Below the pieces are notes generated by a model. It did no database searches. It worked only from the letters and a program-made list of their open reading frames with translations, and was not told the DNA's origin. From contig JAKGHH010000003.1 in the NCBI GenBank assembly GCA_022828595.1, positions 52,317,759-52,381,758 of the forward strand: DNA of 64,000 bases, read 5' to 3'. A program made the translations under genes and the position numbers. The DNA is from Nelumbo lutea. Taxonomy: Eukaryota; Streptophyta; Magnoliopsida; Proteales; Nelumbonaceae. Shown in pieces: positions 11,897-23,030 of the stretch; position 1 is the first letter of the stretch, and each line of letters begins with the position of its first letter.

Positions 11897-12175
11897 TTAG
11901 TGTCTTTAAGGTGATGGATGTATAAGATATGGGTTTGTAAATTCAAGGTTTGAATATTGTATTAATTAAGACCATCAAATGAAAGTTGATACGATAAATG
12001 GTGGATCATTCAATTTTGGTTGTAAAATTTAACGTACAACTGAGGTGGCATTCGGTTGTATCAATTGACCACCGAATACTAAAAATATATATTTTTTAGT
12101 GATTGGTGGTCATTTGGCTCACCTTCGAATGGAGCCACCAAATGCTGAAAACTCCTCCGAACTCTTCATACATAG

Positions 12176-12367
12176 GAGTTCAAATCAGCTCCCCACAAGA
12201 TTGCCCCCCACAATGTCCCATAACACATTCCCGTCGTGTATTGGGAATATCTCTCGATTATAATACCAAAAATAATGATATTATCATTGGGAGATGTTCC
12301 TAATACACGACGGAGATGTGCTATGAGACGTTGTGGGGGACAATCTTGTGGGGGCTGATTTGATCTC
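12176..12367. mobile_element. 192-bp palindromic MITE with 9-bp target duplication
   Basis: Long inverted ends (GAGTTCAAATCAGCTCCCC and, complemented, GAGATCAAATCAGCCCCC) nearly meet in the middle. Perfect 9-bp copies of CATACATAG flank it at 12167-12175 and 12368-12376. A 9-bp duplication is typical of Mutator-like elements. A related copy lies at 58,975-59,155. Confidence 0.85.
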
Positions 12368-12949
12368 CATACATAGAGTTACTTCCGAATGCATTGGAAG
12401 GTAGTACACAGAATTTATTTTCCAACAATACCCTTAAAAAATACTCAAAAGTATTTTGTTGTCTTCCCCTAGCTAGTCCGTCTCTTTTTCACCATGTCTA
12501 CTAAGAAATCATAATCTCTCTTCATCCCAAAAGCTTGGTTCATCATCCTTGTTCCTCTATCAGGTATCATGCTTATCGAAGTAGTGACAGTAGTAACTCG
12601 TACTAGGATTTAAACCTAATAAGTTAAGAGAAGGGTTGATGTTCAAATTAGGAGATTCAATCTACGAAAATGACACAAAAGACGAAGACGACGGCACTAG
12701 TTTTAGGAGGAGAGAGATAATAACACAAACGGTGCGCTCATGAGCAATCACAATGTGATTACGACGAGGGATCTAGGGTTTTTGAGGAATCTATTGATTC
12801 TAAAGGTAATTTGTGTAAAACCAGCTCAAAACTTACTTTTTTTGATATTGAGTTCTTGTATTCGTTTGCTAATTGCTTAGCTAATCCTGTCCTCCTATAA
12901 TACATGTTAAACCAAGCGTACTTAGTTTGCAACTAGGTCGATGGAATGG

Positions 12950-13325
12950 GATTAGCTTAATTCATTTTATATTATTTTTAATAATATTATATGACATGTT
13001 TTATATTTTTAATTTTTTTATTTCCATTATTTTTTCCTTTTTTACATATTATAACAATTTGTTTACTAATCTATCTTTTTTTACATTATTTTTTATATTA
13101 TTTTTACCATTTATTATAGTTATGATAATTTTTAATATTATATTTATAGTTTTTTAACATTTTATTATGTTTTATAATACTTTTTACTATTTTATCATTT
13201 TTAACATTATTTTTAATTTTTATGTATATAATTTATTGATTTTTATCATATTTTATATTATTTTTGTAATATTTTTTATAATATCATATTATTTTAATCA
13301 TTTTTATTTACTTTTATTTAAATAA
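12950..13325. repeat. T-rich low-complexity tract
   Basis: About 370 bp made almost entirely of TTT, TTA, ATT and TAT words. It opens a plus-strand frame full of Phe, Ile and Leu that looks like membrane segments but is explained by base composition alone. Confidence 0.8.
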
Positions 13326-13628
13326 TTACTTGGGGGTTAAATTTATAAAATGCAAACTTTTCAGATGTCATAACATTCAAATTAACAAATAACTTCACTA
13401 TATTCAGATGCTTGCAAAAGTAAAAAAAAAAAAAAAGCAAATTTTCCACTAGCTTTTGCATATGTTCTTTTGGATTTTTAGACTTCGAAATTCAGATTTA
13501 GCGATTACCCCCTTAAACTTTAGTTTTCTAAATTCAAAGATTGTGTCTAATTTGGATATGAATACTCGTGTAGTGTCAAATGTTGATTTTGTCATTCTCA
13601 TTAATTAGGAGTACTGTTGAAATGAATG

Positions 13629-13744
13629 GTGGTTTGGAAGGAGTGCAAATACAAATATGTACAGTATAAATACATACAAAATAATACAAAATGTAAGGTT
13701 TTGCACTCTACATATTTGTATTTCTACTCCTTCCAAACTGAGCC
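13629..13744. mobile_element. 109-bp MITE family, copy 2 (116 bp)
   Basis: The left end is GGTTTGGAAGGAGTGCAAAT and the right end CTACTCCTTCCAAACTGAGCC-like. It is slightly longer than the other copies because of an internal insertion. Confidence 0.75.
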
Positions 13745-14122
13745 TAAGTGTTTTTTGGTGTTTTAAGTTTATTAGCATGGTTTAATTAGGTGTTTGATAT
13801 GCATAGTTTTGGAAATAAGGAATTATTCTTGGTATTTTCAGCACATTTAAGGTATTTGATGTAAAAAGATGAGGGGACCGAGCAAGAATTAGGTGCTAAC
13901 ATGCACTATAGTATCTTCATGGGTCAAAGATGCATCTTTCCTGAAGCTTGCAACCACCCAACCATGAGATATTTCAGCTGACTTCAAAATGATGAAGAGA
14001 CACATATGAACCTGTTTATTAGAAGACAATGAAAATGAAACTTTTAACAAGTGCCCATTTCTTCTCCTTTAGATGGTTTGAACTGGTTCCTTCCTCATTT
14101 TTGCTCTTATTTGCATTATTTA

Positions 14123-14231
14123 GTCTCCATTTGGAAGGAGTACAAATACAAATGTATACAGTACAAATTCATACAAAATATAAGGTTTTGCGCTCTACAT
14201 ATTTGTATTTGTACTCCTTCCAAACTAAGCC
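14123..14231. mobile_element. 109-bp MITE family, copy 3, TTA target duplication
   Basis: Ends are GTCTCCATTTGGAAGGAG and, complemented, GGCTTAGTTTGGAAGGAG. TTA flanks both sides (14120-14122 and 14232-14234). The exact length of 109 bp matches copies 1 and 4. Confidence 0.85.
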
Positions 14232-14239
14232 TTAAAGTC

Positions 14240-15080
14240 AGATATTCATCGATAGGAAGATTTCCACATATCAAGATAAACAATTTAAGAGGACCAATGG
14301 GAGAGACTAGCCATAAACACATCATCCTTGCTTCTATAGATGCTCACTATATTTTCCATGTAAGAAGATGATCTTAAATCTTCATCAACGTATGATGATT
14401 TACATACGAGGTAGTGCATATGAATCAGCCTTGATGGATCGATCTTCAAATGCAAGATATAACTATAAGTAGAAGATGTGCTTTCAAGGCATCAAATGTA
14501 GGCCAGTTCAGCAAATTAAAGGAGGTGGAAGCTTTTCTTCCCTCTAATCTCTACTCCGACCGGCCTCTCTCTCTTACACCCTATTATCCCCCAAACCATT
14601 CATTCTTCCCCTCGTCCTTGCCTTCTTCGTTGCTTGAACAGGATCGATAGAGTAATGTGATGAAACCTCTGCCAAGTTGGTTTCTATAGAACTGTCCTCG
14701 GTAACATCCATGGCCGAGATGAATGTGGTGATGAGATGGGCTGCTATATGTGTTTGTTTGCCACTATCACTATTCGTTTTTGTTTCAAACACTCCTTTCA
14801 TGTTTTAAATTCCCCGGTTCCTTTTACTTGTTCTTAGATTGATCCGTCATTTGTTTGGAATGAGTAATGGTTAAATCTGTATCTGTTCTAGGGGTGAAGT
14901 AGTAAAATCAGGCATTTTCAGATGTTGAAGGATTCATCCATCACAAATAGCATTATCTATTTAGAGCCTCTAAAAAGTAGAATATCAAATGTGCTTCTTT
15001 TCAGATTTTAGACACAAATAATATCTTTTTAATTTTTCAGATTTCAGATTTATCAAACACCACCTTAATACAAGTTGCAT
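14240..15080. other. Noncoding stretch, one unassigned minus frame
   Basis: The minus strand at 14801-14574 has a 75-residue open frame with balanced composition (for example SSHYSIDPVQATKKARTRGR). I recognise no family, and no splice structure joins it to anything. The rest is featureless. Confidence 0.3.
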
Positions 15081-15087
15081 GAACTAA

Positions 15088-15336
15088 GGTTGTGTTTGGT
15101 TGTAGTGCAAATTTATTTGTAATAGTACAAATGTAAAAAATGCAAATTCTTGTTTAATTTTATCTTGGATTTTACTTTATTCCGATTCATGTCTTAATAT
15201 ACTTAATTTGTAATGCAATCAAACAAAATAAGCTAAAATTTGAAACAAAAATAGGTCACAATTTACACTCAAATCATTTGCATTGCCATGGCTTTGCGCT
15301 TGTGCAAATTTGTTTGCATTGCAACCAAACACAGCC
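15088..15336. mobile_element. Tourist-like PIF/Harbinger MITE
   Basis: Terminal repeats are GGTTGTGTTTGGTTG and, complemented from the right end, GGCTGTGTTTGGTTG. TAA flanks both sides (15085-15087 and 15337-15339). The TIR sequence and 3-bp TAA duplication are standard for Tourist-type MITEs. Length is 249 bp. Confidence 0.85.
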
Positions 15337-15372
15337 TAAAGTACATCTGGCCAACTTGTTATAACAACCTAA

Positions 15373-15481
15373 GGCTCAGTTTTGAAGGAATACAAATGCA
15401 AATATATACAGTACAAATATATGCAAAATACAAAATTTTACACTCTACATATTTGTATTTGTACTTTTTCAAACTGAGACC
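15373..15481. mobile_element. 109-bp MITE family, copy 4
   Basis: Left end GGCTCAGTTTTGAAGGAATA, right end TTTTTCAAACTGAGACC. It is again exactly 109 bp. TAA precedes the left end; the right flank no longer matches. Confidence 0.8.
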
Positions 15482-15768
15482 AATTTACAAGCCACGTGAT
15501 CTCAATACTCCGCCTATCAAGTTAGAGTATGAGGATTGTGAATGCCTAAGGAAACAAAATGATCTCGGACAAGAGCTTCGTAAATATATTTACTGGTTGA
15601 GTTGTAATAGCAAAATGATCTAGAACCATTAATCATCATGTAAAATTCCTTAAGATATTGAAATATATATATATGATAGAGATGTCAAAAATATAAAGCC
15701 TTTAATGAAAAAAAGCAAAAAAAGAAGTATATGTATATACATAGTGGAGTAGGCGCATTCAGCTGGCT

Positions 15769-16366
15769 TGTACGGGGCTGACGTGTGTCAACTAGAGGAC
15801 GCCAGCACAAATTCACCACGAGGACGCTCAGGCTCACCTGGCGCAGACCAGGCGAACCCAAACGCAGGGTGCCGCGTGGTTTTAGCAGAACATCTTGTCA
15901 GGTCCTCGTATGGCTTGCATCTGGGCCATTCAAGCCCAACTACTCCCTGGCAACTCTGACTATAAATACAAGGCACCCCTCACAAGGTAGGGATGGGAAA
16001 ACCTCTATGATCTCTAGTGCTCTCCTCTAAGGACTTAGCGCTATCTAAGACCTCGTCTGGACCCCTCAGTTCTACACTCATTGCTTACCTTGGGCACATA
16101 CTAACTTGACCGTTAGAGTCCTCACCTCAGGTTTTCACCCGAGGCCTCTGACATCTTCTCTCTTATAGATTCATCGCCAAGAGCGGCATCTCGTCCCTCT
16201 TTGGGCACCCTTCTCAATACTAGTCCTCGGCTTCTACAACATCCAAAGGAGCGATTCGCCTCGACCTCCAACCCTTGGCCTTGGCTCGTCTCCTCTGAAC
16301 CCTCAAAGCCTTCGATCTTCCTTCGAAGTTTGGAAGCGAATTTACTTTGTAAACCGAGCATCAACA
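15769..16366 (+). repeat. 5' LTR of the gypsy element
   Basis: It runs from TGTACGG to CATCAACA. Over most of its length it aligns closely with 23924-24451, sharing blocks such as GATGGGAAAACCTCT and TAAGGACTTAGCGCTATCT. TATAAATACAAGGCACC at 15961 is a likely LTR promoter TATA box. It has about 100 bp near its start that the 3' LTR lacks. Confidence 0.85.
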
Positions 16367-17149
16367 ATTGGCGTCGTCAGTGGGAAATGTTGCTAAGACG
16401 ATCCCCTCTCCTAAGCTTTGGACACCATGGTATGAAGAGCCAGGAACCCCTAGAACCTGGTCACAAATGAACAGTTTCAGATGGTCGTCGACCGTCTGGA
16501 ATGCCTTACGTAGTGCGTGGAACAAGCCTGCCCTCAAGTAGGAGGTCCCTCTCGAGGCGATCACCCCGTCGGGGTGCCAAACCACCACGGCTGGTGTGAG
16601 CATGTCAAGCCGATCCCCAACGAAACAAGCCCGCCGAGTCTGGTAGCAGCCGACCTGCCAGCCCAACACAGAGAAATGTGAGGCCTCCCAGTCGAAGGGA
16701 GGAAGAGCCAGTGTGGTCTGAAGACAGCCGCCAACCTTTTAAGTAAGACGACCGCTATAGAAGGGAGAACCCCCAGGACGAAGAAGGGCACCTTGGCTGT
16801 CATAGCACCCACTCAAGGGCTGAGGGCCAACGTCGTGCCTCTCCCATTCCGGTCTTAGACCTCCATAACGTCTTGAACGAACGTCGTGCCAGACAAGAGT
16901 TACGCAGTCCTGCCTCAAAGCATTCTGGAATTCGTATCGACCCTCATCATGCCCATGAAGACAAAGATGAGTGGCAAGCTCCAGCCAACCCTCGGATTAC
17001 AGAGCTACGGGTCGAGTTCGAGGCCGTCAAGGATGAGCTCCGCTAGGTCTAAGAGAGCCGAGTTGATGCCTTGGCCGGTCAAAGCAATCCAACGGGGAGA
17101 ATGGACGCCTTCGCCCCGGACATCATCTCCGAGCCTCTCCCCTAGCACT

Positions 17150-18015
17150 TCAAAGCTCCCACGCTGGAGATGTACAACGGAAACTCAGACTCTGACGACC
17201 ACCTGGAAAGTTTCAAAATGCTCATGATACTTTATATAGGTATTCCGATGCCTTGATGTGCCAAACTTTCCAAGCTACCTTCAGTGGGCCGCTTGCTGTT
17301 GGTTCTCCAGTCTCCCACCTCGATTAATCAGTTCGTGGGAGCAGTTTGCCAACCTATTCCTTGCTCGCTTCATTAATAGCAAACGATGCCAGAAAAGTGT
17401 AGTCTCACTAATGTCCATCAAGCAGAAGTAGTGAGAGTCTGTGGTCCTACATCAACTGCTTCAAGAAGGAAGAGCTTGAGGTCGGTGACCTTGACCACAT
17501 GGTCTCCATGCACACTGTCATCAATGACCCCCGCTCTAGTTTGGCCCTGAAGAGCTCGATCACCAAGGTCCCATCGAAGACGAAGCTAGAATTCCTCAAG
17601 AAGGCCCAAAAGTACATTATGACCAAAGAGGCTTAAGCCGAGGGCCACCAAGAAAGGGAGGCCAAGCACTACAGCGGCACCCCAAAGAAGAAGAGGAAGG
17701 GTGGAGACCACTAACACAACAACAATGACAACAAGGACAACAAGAAGCTGCCAGCCTCAGCCTTGGCTTACAACCAATACACATCACTCAATTCCACTTG
17801 GACGCAGATACTGATGTAGATCAGGGAGGAGAAGTTCATGAAGTAGCCTCAGAAGATTAAGATGACCCCCAAAAGGGGAAATCCCAAGAAGTACTACAAG
17901 TATCACCGCGGCACTGGCCACGACACAGAGGACTGTTGTGATCTGAAGAATGAGATAGAGTCCCTCATCCGCCGTGGGCACCTCAAGCAATACGTCGAGG
18001 GTGAGACTGGCTCCT
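17150..18015 (+). pseudogene. Gypsy gag remnant with broken zinc knuckle
   Basis: Frames near 17150-17640 read a retrotransposon gag domain (NGNSDSDDHLESFKM; later SLKQ-like and KAQKYIMTKEA), and 17880-18000 reads KYYKYHRGTGHDTEDCCDLK with NEIESLIRRGHLKQYV. The first Cys of the usual C-x2-H..H..C pattern is Tyr. Stops at about 17249, 17430 and 17636 and frameshifts break it. Gag would form the virus-like particle that packages the element RNA. Confidence 0.75.
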
Positions 18016-18200
18016 CATCCTCCTAGCAGCACCAGCCGCACTAGCAGATAGCTAGTGTCATCAACGTCACCGTCGAGGGCACGGCCTCGGGTGGAGCCTC
18101 GGCCTCAGCCTACAAGGCCTACGCCAGGCAGCTAAACATCCAAGGGCTTGCCCCCAAGAAGACAAAGCACCGGGAAACTCTCTCTTTTACAGACAAGGAC

Positions 18201-18617
18201 TTGAAGGGGGTCACAGTCCCCCATGATGACGCTCTAGCAATCTTGGCCATCGTCGCAAATTTCGTAATCAAGAGGATCCTCGTCGACAATGGCTCTTCGA
18301 TCGACATCCTCTTCTATGAATCCATCCAAAAAATGAAGATAACGCCTAAGCACCTCCAGCTAGCCGATGCTCCACTAGTTGGGTTCTTTGGTAATGTGGT
18401 CAGACCGAAAGGAAAAATTACCCTACCTATCACAGTAGGAACCGAGCCTTGGCAGGTGATGAGGATGAACGAGTTCCTAGTCGTGAAGATTGACTCACCC
18501 TACAATGCAATCATGGGGAGGGCGATCCTTTATGCACTTAGGGTAGCCATTTTCTCGTACCACCTCGCCCTCAAATTCCCTACCAAGCACGACGTCGGAG
18601 TCATTCGAGGGGACTAG
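18201..18617 (+). pseudogene. Gypsy aspartic protease domain
   Basis: A 138-codon open stretch contains ILVDNGSSIDILFY. This is the active-site loop of plant gypsy proteases, with Asp-Asn-Gly-Ser in the Asp-Ser/Thr-Gly position as is common in this lineage, and the downstream NAIMGRAILY flap/helix segment. It would process the Gag-Pol polyprotein. It ends at TAG (18615-18617) before the reverse transcriptase. Confidence 0.8.
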
Positions 18618-18687
18618 CAAGTGGCCCGCTAGTGCTATGTGGTAGCACTAAAGGGAAAAAACAATGAAGCATTGCCACTAGAGCGCT

Positions 18688-19550
18688 TTGACCTTAGGGA
18701 GGAACGAGCGAGCTGAGGACCTTATCTTGGTTCCCCTAGATGAGGCCGAGCCCAAGAAGATAGTCCGTGTTGGGTCCAACCTTCCCCTAGAAATCCTATA
18801 TGAATTGGTAAGTTTTCTCAAAAATAATGCCAATGCCTTTGCTTGGTCCGTTGTTGACATGCCCGAAATTGACTCTTCGGTCATCATTTACAAGATGAGC
18901 ATGGAACTGAGCTCTAAGCCAGTTCGACAAAAGGAAAGGAACTTTGCACCGGAGCATTGGAAGGCCATAGGAGAGGAAGTTGGCAAGCTACTCGACATCA
19001 ACTTCATCCCAGAGGTATACTACCCTAATTGCTTGTCGAATGTGGTTTTGGTAAAGAAAGCTAATGGGAAATGGCGGATTTGTTTTGATTTCACAGACCT
19101 TAACCAAGCCTGCCCTAAGGGCAGTTTTCCTTTTCTGAGGATAGACCACTTTGTCAATGCCACTATAGAGTATGAACTACTTAGTTTTATGGATGCCTTT
19201 TCTAGATATAATCAGATAAAGGTGCACCCAGAGGATGAGGAAAAGACCTCGTTCATCACTGAACATGGCATTTATTGCTAGAAAGTGATGCCCTTCGACC
19301 TCAAGAATATAGGGCCCACCTACCAATGCCTCGTCAATAAGGTGTTTAAAAGTCAGATGGGGAGGAACGTCAAAGCCTATGTGGATTATATGGTGGGGAA
19401 GAGTCTAAAAACCAAAGCAAACACCTCGGAATTGACTGAGACCTTCGACACCTTGCAGGTTCAACATGAAACTCAACCCCAACAAGTGTGCCTTTGGCGT
19501 TACCTCGGGCAAATTTTTGGGCTTCATCATTACTCAAAGAGGCATTAAGG
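18688..19550 (+). pseudogene. Gypsy reverse transcriptase, active site mutated
   Basis: The fragment reads VRQKERNFAPEHWKAI, LVKKANGKWRICFDFTDLNQ, FMDAFSRYNQIKVHPEDEEK, then TAG at 19279-19281 where a sense codon is expected, then KVMPFDLKN. The catalytic Tyr-Val-Asp-Asp motif is Tyr-Val-Asp-Tyr (19378-19389). A frameshift follows near 19450. The enzyme is dead on both counts. Confidence 0.85.
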
Positions 19551-19668
19551 CCAACCCTGACAAGATACAAGCCATTTTGGACATGGTATCCCCCGGTCGG
19601 TGAAGGAAACTCAGACTCATTGGCCGAATAGCTGCTCTCAACTGCTTCATGTCGAAGTCGGTTGACCG

Positions 19669-20490
19669 TTGCCTTCCCTTTTTCCACGCCATCAAAAAGT
19701 TGAAGGATTTTCAGTGGACGGAAGAATGCCATGCGCCTTTGATGAGCTTAAGGTCTACCTCGCCTCACCTCCCCTCCTTGCTCGGCCAGCACCAGGGGAG
19801 ACCCTGTATCTATACTTGTCAGCGGGGGATGAGGCAGTCAGCTCAATTCTAATAAAAGAAGACAGAATGCAGAAATCGATATATTACATCAGCAAAGTCC
19901 TCTGCGACGCCGAAACCAAGTATCCCCAAGTGGAGAAACAAGCCTTTTCCCTTGTGGTCTCGGCTAGAAAGCTCAAGCTGTATTTTCAAGCCCATACTAT
20001 AACGGTCCTGACGAACCAGCCCCTTAGGGCTTTACTCACCAAACGCGAGACCTCGGGGTGTTTGACCAAGTGGGCCATTGACCTATCTGAATTTGACATA
20101 CAATACCAGCCGAGACCCACCATCAAAGCACAAGCCCTAGCTGACTTCGTAGTAGAATTCACCTTTAGCCAAACCTTGCGTCGAGCCCTCAAAGATGTTG
20201 AAGGGGACTACTCGGCCGAGGAGACTTACCCCAAGTGGAAACTCTGTGTTGACGGTTCATCCAATGCCAAAAGAAGCAGAGCAGGTCTCATCCTCCTCAT
20301 CCCAAATAAGGCAACCATAGAGTATGTGCTAAGGTTTGACTTCCAAGCATCCAACAACGAAGTCGAGTATGAGACCCTCCTCGCTAGTTTGCAACTTGAT
20401 AGGGACCTTAGCTGCCTACATGTCGAAGCTTTTAGCGAGCCGCAATTGGTGGTGAAGCAAGTCAATGGCGAGTACGAGGGCAGAGAATAA
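19669..20490 (+). pseudogene. Gypsy RNase H domains
   Basis: A 273-codon open frame covers the connection/RNase H region: YLSAGDEAVSSILIKED, YPQVEKQAFSLVVSARKL and WAIDLSEFDIQYQPRPTIKAQ for the first domain. A second RNase H-like domain follows, starting KLCVDGSSNAKRSRAG, with the Asp of VDGSS and NNEVEYETLLASL intact. The frame ends at TAA, 20488-20490. It is the longest surviving frame in the element. Confidence 0.85.
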
Positions 20491-20773
20491 AGAATATTCA
20501 AGTACCTCGCCAAAGTTCTAGAACTAGCCCACCGGTTCCAGCACTTCTCCCTGTAGCAAGTCTCATGAGCCAAGAACACAAGAGTTGATGCCCTTTCTAA
20601 GTTGGCAAGCACCTCGAATGCAGCCCTCGGTTGCATTGTCCTGTGGAGAAGCTACCTTGGCCCTCTATAAAAGAAGCCCGAGTACTTCTAGTAGAGGCCA
20701 AACTGACATGGATGGACCCCATTATCGACTTCCTACTAACAAAATGACTACTCGATGACAGGAAAAAAGCCAG

Positions 20774-22240
20774 GTGACTCCGACATCAGACAACCCACTA
20801 CACCTTGCTAGAAGGGAAGTTATACAAAGGATCCTTCACCTTGTCTTACCACCGATGCATTTGTCAGGAGGGGGCGAGTACATGCTCCGAGAAATTAACG
20901 AAGGCATCTACGGTAACCACCTCAGCGGACTAGCTCTATCCCAAAAAACACTAAGGCAGGGGTACTTTTGGCTAACCTTCCACAAAGACACAACCGATAT
21001 AGAAGTGTGACCAATGCCAAAGACATGCCAACTTATGCCATCAGCTGGCCACAACCCTCTCGGCTCTCAGTAGCCCTTGGCCCTTCGCCAAATGGGGGAT
21101 GGACCTCCTTGAACCCTTTCCTTAGGCAACGGAGGGTAGGAAATACATCGTTATCGTCGTGGACTACTTCCCCAAGTGGGTAGAAGACGAACCCCTAGCT
21201 ACTATCACAGCTCGAGCAATCCAAAGCTTCTATTGGAAGAGCATCATCTGCGACTTCGGCTTCCCCAACATGTTGGTTATTGACAACGTAAAGCAATTTC
21301 ACGATGCTAGGTTTCGGGAATGATGCACCTCCCTTGGCATCAAGCAACATTACACCTTAGTAGGCTATCCCCAGACAAATGGCCTAGCCAAGGTCACCAA
21401 CAAAACCATCTCAGATGGACTGAAGGTGAGTTTAGATCGAGCAAAGGCCTATGGGATGATGAGCTAAGCAGTGTCCCCTGGGCATACCGGACCACACCTC
21501 GGACGACCACGGGAGAAATCTCATTTGGCCAGATACCTTGTCATCGTCGTGGACTACTTCACCAAGTGGGTAGAAGCCGAACCCCTAGCTACTATCACAG
21601 CTCGAGCAATCCAAAGCTTCTCTTGGAAGAGCATCATCTGCTGCTTCAGCCTCCCCCACATGTTGGTTATTAACATCGGAAAGCAATTTGACGATGCTAG
21701 GTTTCGGGAATGATGCGTCTCCCTTAGCATTAAGCAACAATACACCTCAGTAGGCTATCACCAGACAAATGGCCTAGCCGAGGTCACCAACAAAACCATC
21801 TCAAATGAACTGAAGATGAGATTAGATCGAGCCAAAGGCTTATGGGCTGATGAGTTAAGCAGTGTCCCCTAGGCATACCAAACCACACCTCGGATAGCCA
21901 CGGGAGAAATCCCGTTTGGCCTGACCTACGATATGGAAGTTGTAATCCTAGTAGAGATCGGCCAGTCAATGCTTTGAATTGAAGCAGACAGCAAAGCCGA
22001 GAACAGCGAAGCACTCAGAGTAAACCTAGACTTGCTGGAAGAAGCCCAATAGAAAGCACAAGTAAGGGTGGCTGCTTATCAACAATGGCTGGCCCGCTAT
22101 TGCAACTTAAGGGTAAAAGAGACACTACAAGGAGGGAGACCTCATCCTCAAGAAAGTCATGGCCCTCGAGCCAGTGTGGGTAAACTTGGTCCCAACTAGG
22201 AATGTGCCTACAAAACCAGGCAAGTCGTCAACCCCAGCAC
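20774..22240 (+). pseudogene. Gypsy integrase, internally duplicated
   Basis: The N-terminal zinc-binding segment is readable (LREINEGIYGNHLSG, then KCDQCQRHA in another frame). It is followed by the catalytic core (VVDYF.KWVEAEPL.TITA, QTNGLAE-type motif, GLWADEL..VPWAYRTTPR) and a C-terminal part near 22000-22240 (LDLLEEA, AYQQWLARYCN). The core is present twice because of a 390-bp tandem duplication. Stops and frameshifts are frequent. Confidence 0.85.
21151..21930 (+). repeat. 390-bp tandem duplication in the integrase core
   Basis: 21151-21540 and 21541-21930 are near-identical copies; GGACTACTTC falls at 21161 and again at 21551. The unit is exactly 130 codons and spans most of the catalytic core. 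The copies differ at scattered positions, including nonsynonymous ones. Confidence 0.95.
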
Positions 22241-22249
22241 GTTTCATCT

Positions 22250-23000
22250 GGAACACTTAGATGGAAGACCCATACCTCAGACGTGGAACTCAAAGAACCT
22301 TCGAATGTATTACCAGCAAATGCAAATTTTGATGAATGCAATGCAAAATTCCTCTTCAGCTCAATGTTTAGCGTGTGTTCGCACTAAGTCCCCAGGACAC
22401 CTCAGCTTCGCGACTGGCCGAAGCGCATAGCCTCTCCCGAGGACCATGCGCTCGTGCTGGACTGTCGCTAGGGCACACAGCCAATGGCGAACACCCTAAC
22501 TTAACACCTCACCAAACTAAAATACATCGGGACAGCTGGGGCATCGCACGCCTCACTACTCGCCTCGGCGGGGGATGGCCTCCTGGTCGTATATACTTAA
22601 AGTGATTAAATAAACAACAACCCCGACCAACTCGACGGTTTGCCTTGGCCTGAGATCCCAACCTCCTTGGAGCGCCACCTCGGCCTTGTCAGGGAAAGAG
22701 ATCAGCCATGCGGGCTACATCTCGGCCTCGGCCTTCCTCCCATACTTTGACAAACCGCCTTGACCTAGCCTAAGTAAACACTTGGGAGAAAAACAAGCCA
22801 AGCAAGTTGCACCTTGGTCGCATACCTTTGCCTCGGCCTCAACTCCCTCAACAATCTAAAGTGAGCATATACCTAAAGTGAGCCATTACGAGCCATTTTT
22901 TGAATTGTGATCTCTTCGTTGGGAGGGACAAAAATCTTTTAGTAAAAAAAAAGGGGGGAAGAGAGAAAAGGAGAGAACATATCGCACAAAAAATGCTTGT
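22250..23000 (+). other. Gypsy spacer between pol and antisense ORF
   Basis: A region with no conserved retrotransposon domain, rich in CCTCGGCCT-type words. It ends in a purine-rich run near 22955-22980 that may be a remnant internal polypurine tract. Confidence 0.5.
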
Positions 23001-23030
23001 ATTTTTCATTCCATTCAGAGTAGGCATTTA

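Noticed and set aside
12927..13157. Plus-strand frame resembling a multi-span membrane protein
   Set aside because: Explained by a T-rich low-complexity tract; no start context, no family features.
15768..16812. Many overlapping open frames on both strands
   Set aside because: They fall in the GC-rich 5' LTR and leader of the gypsy element, where stops are rare by chance.
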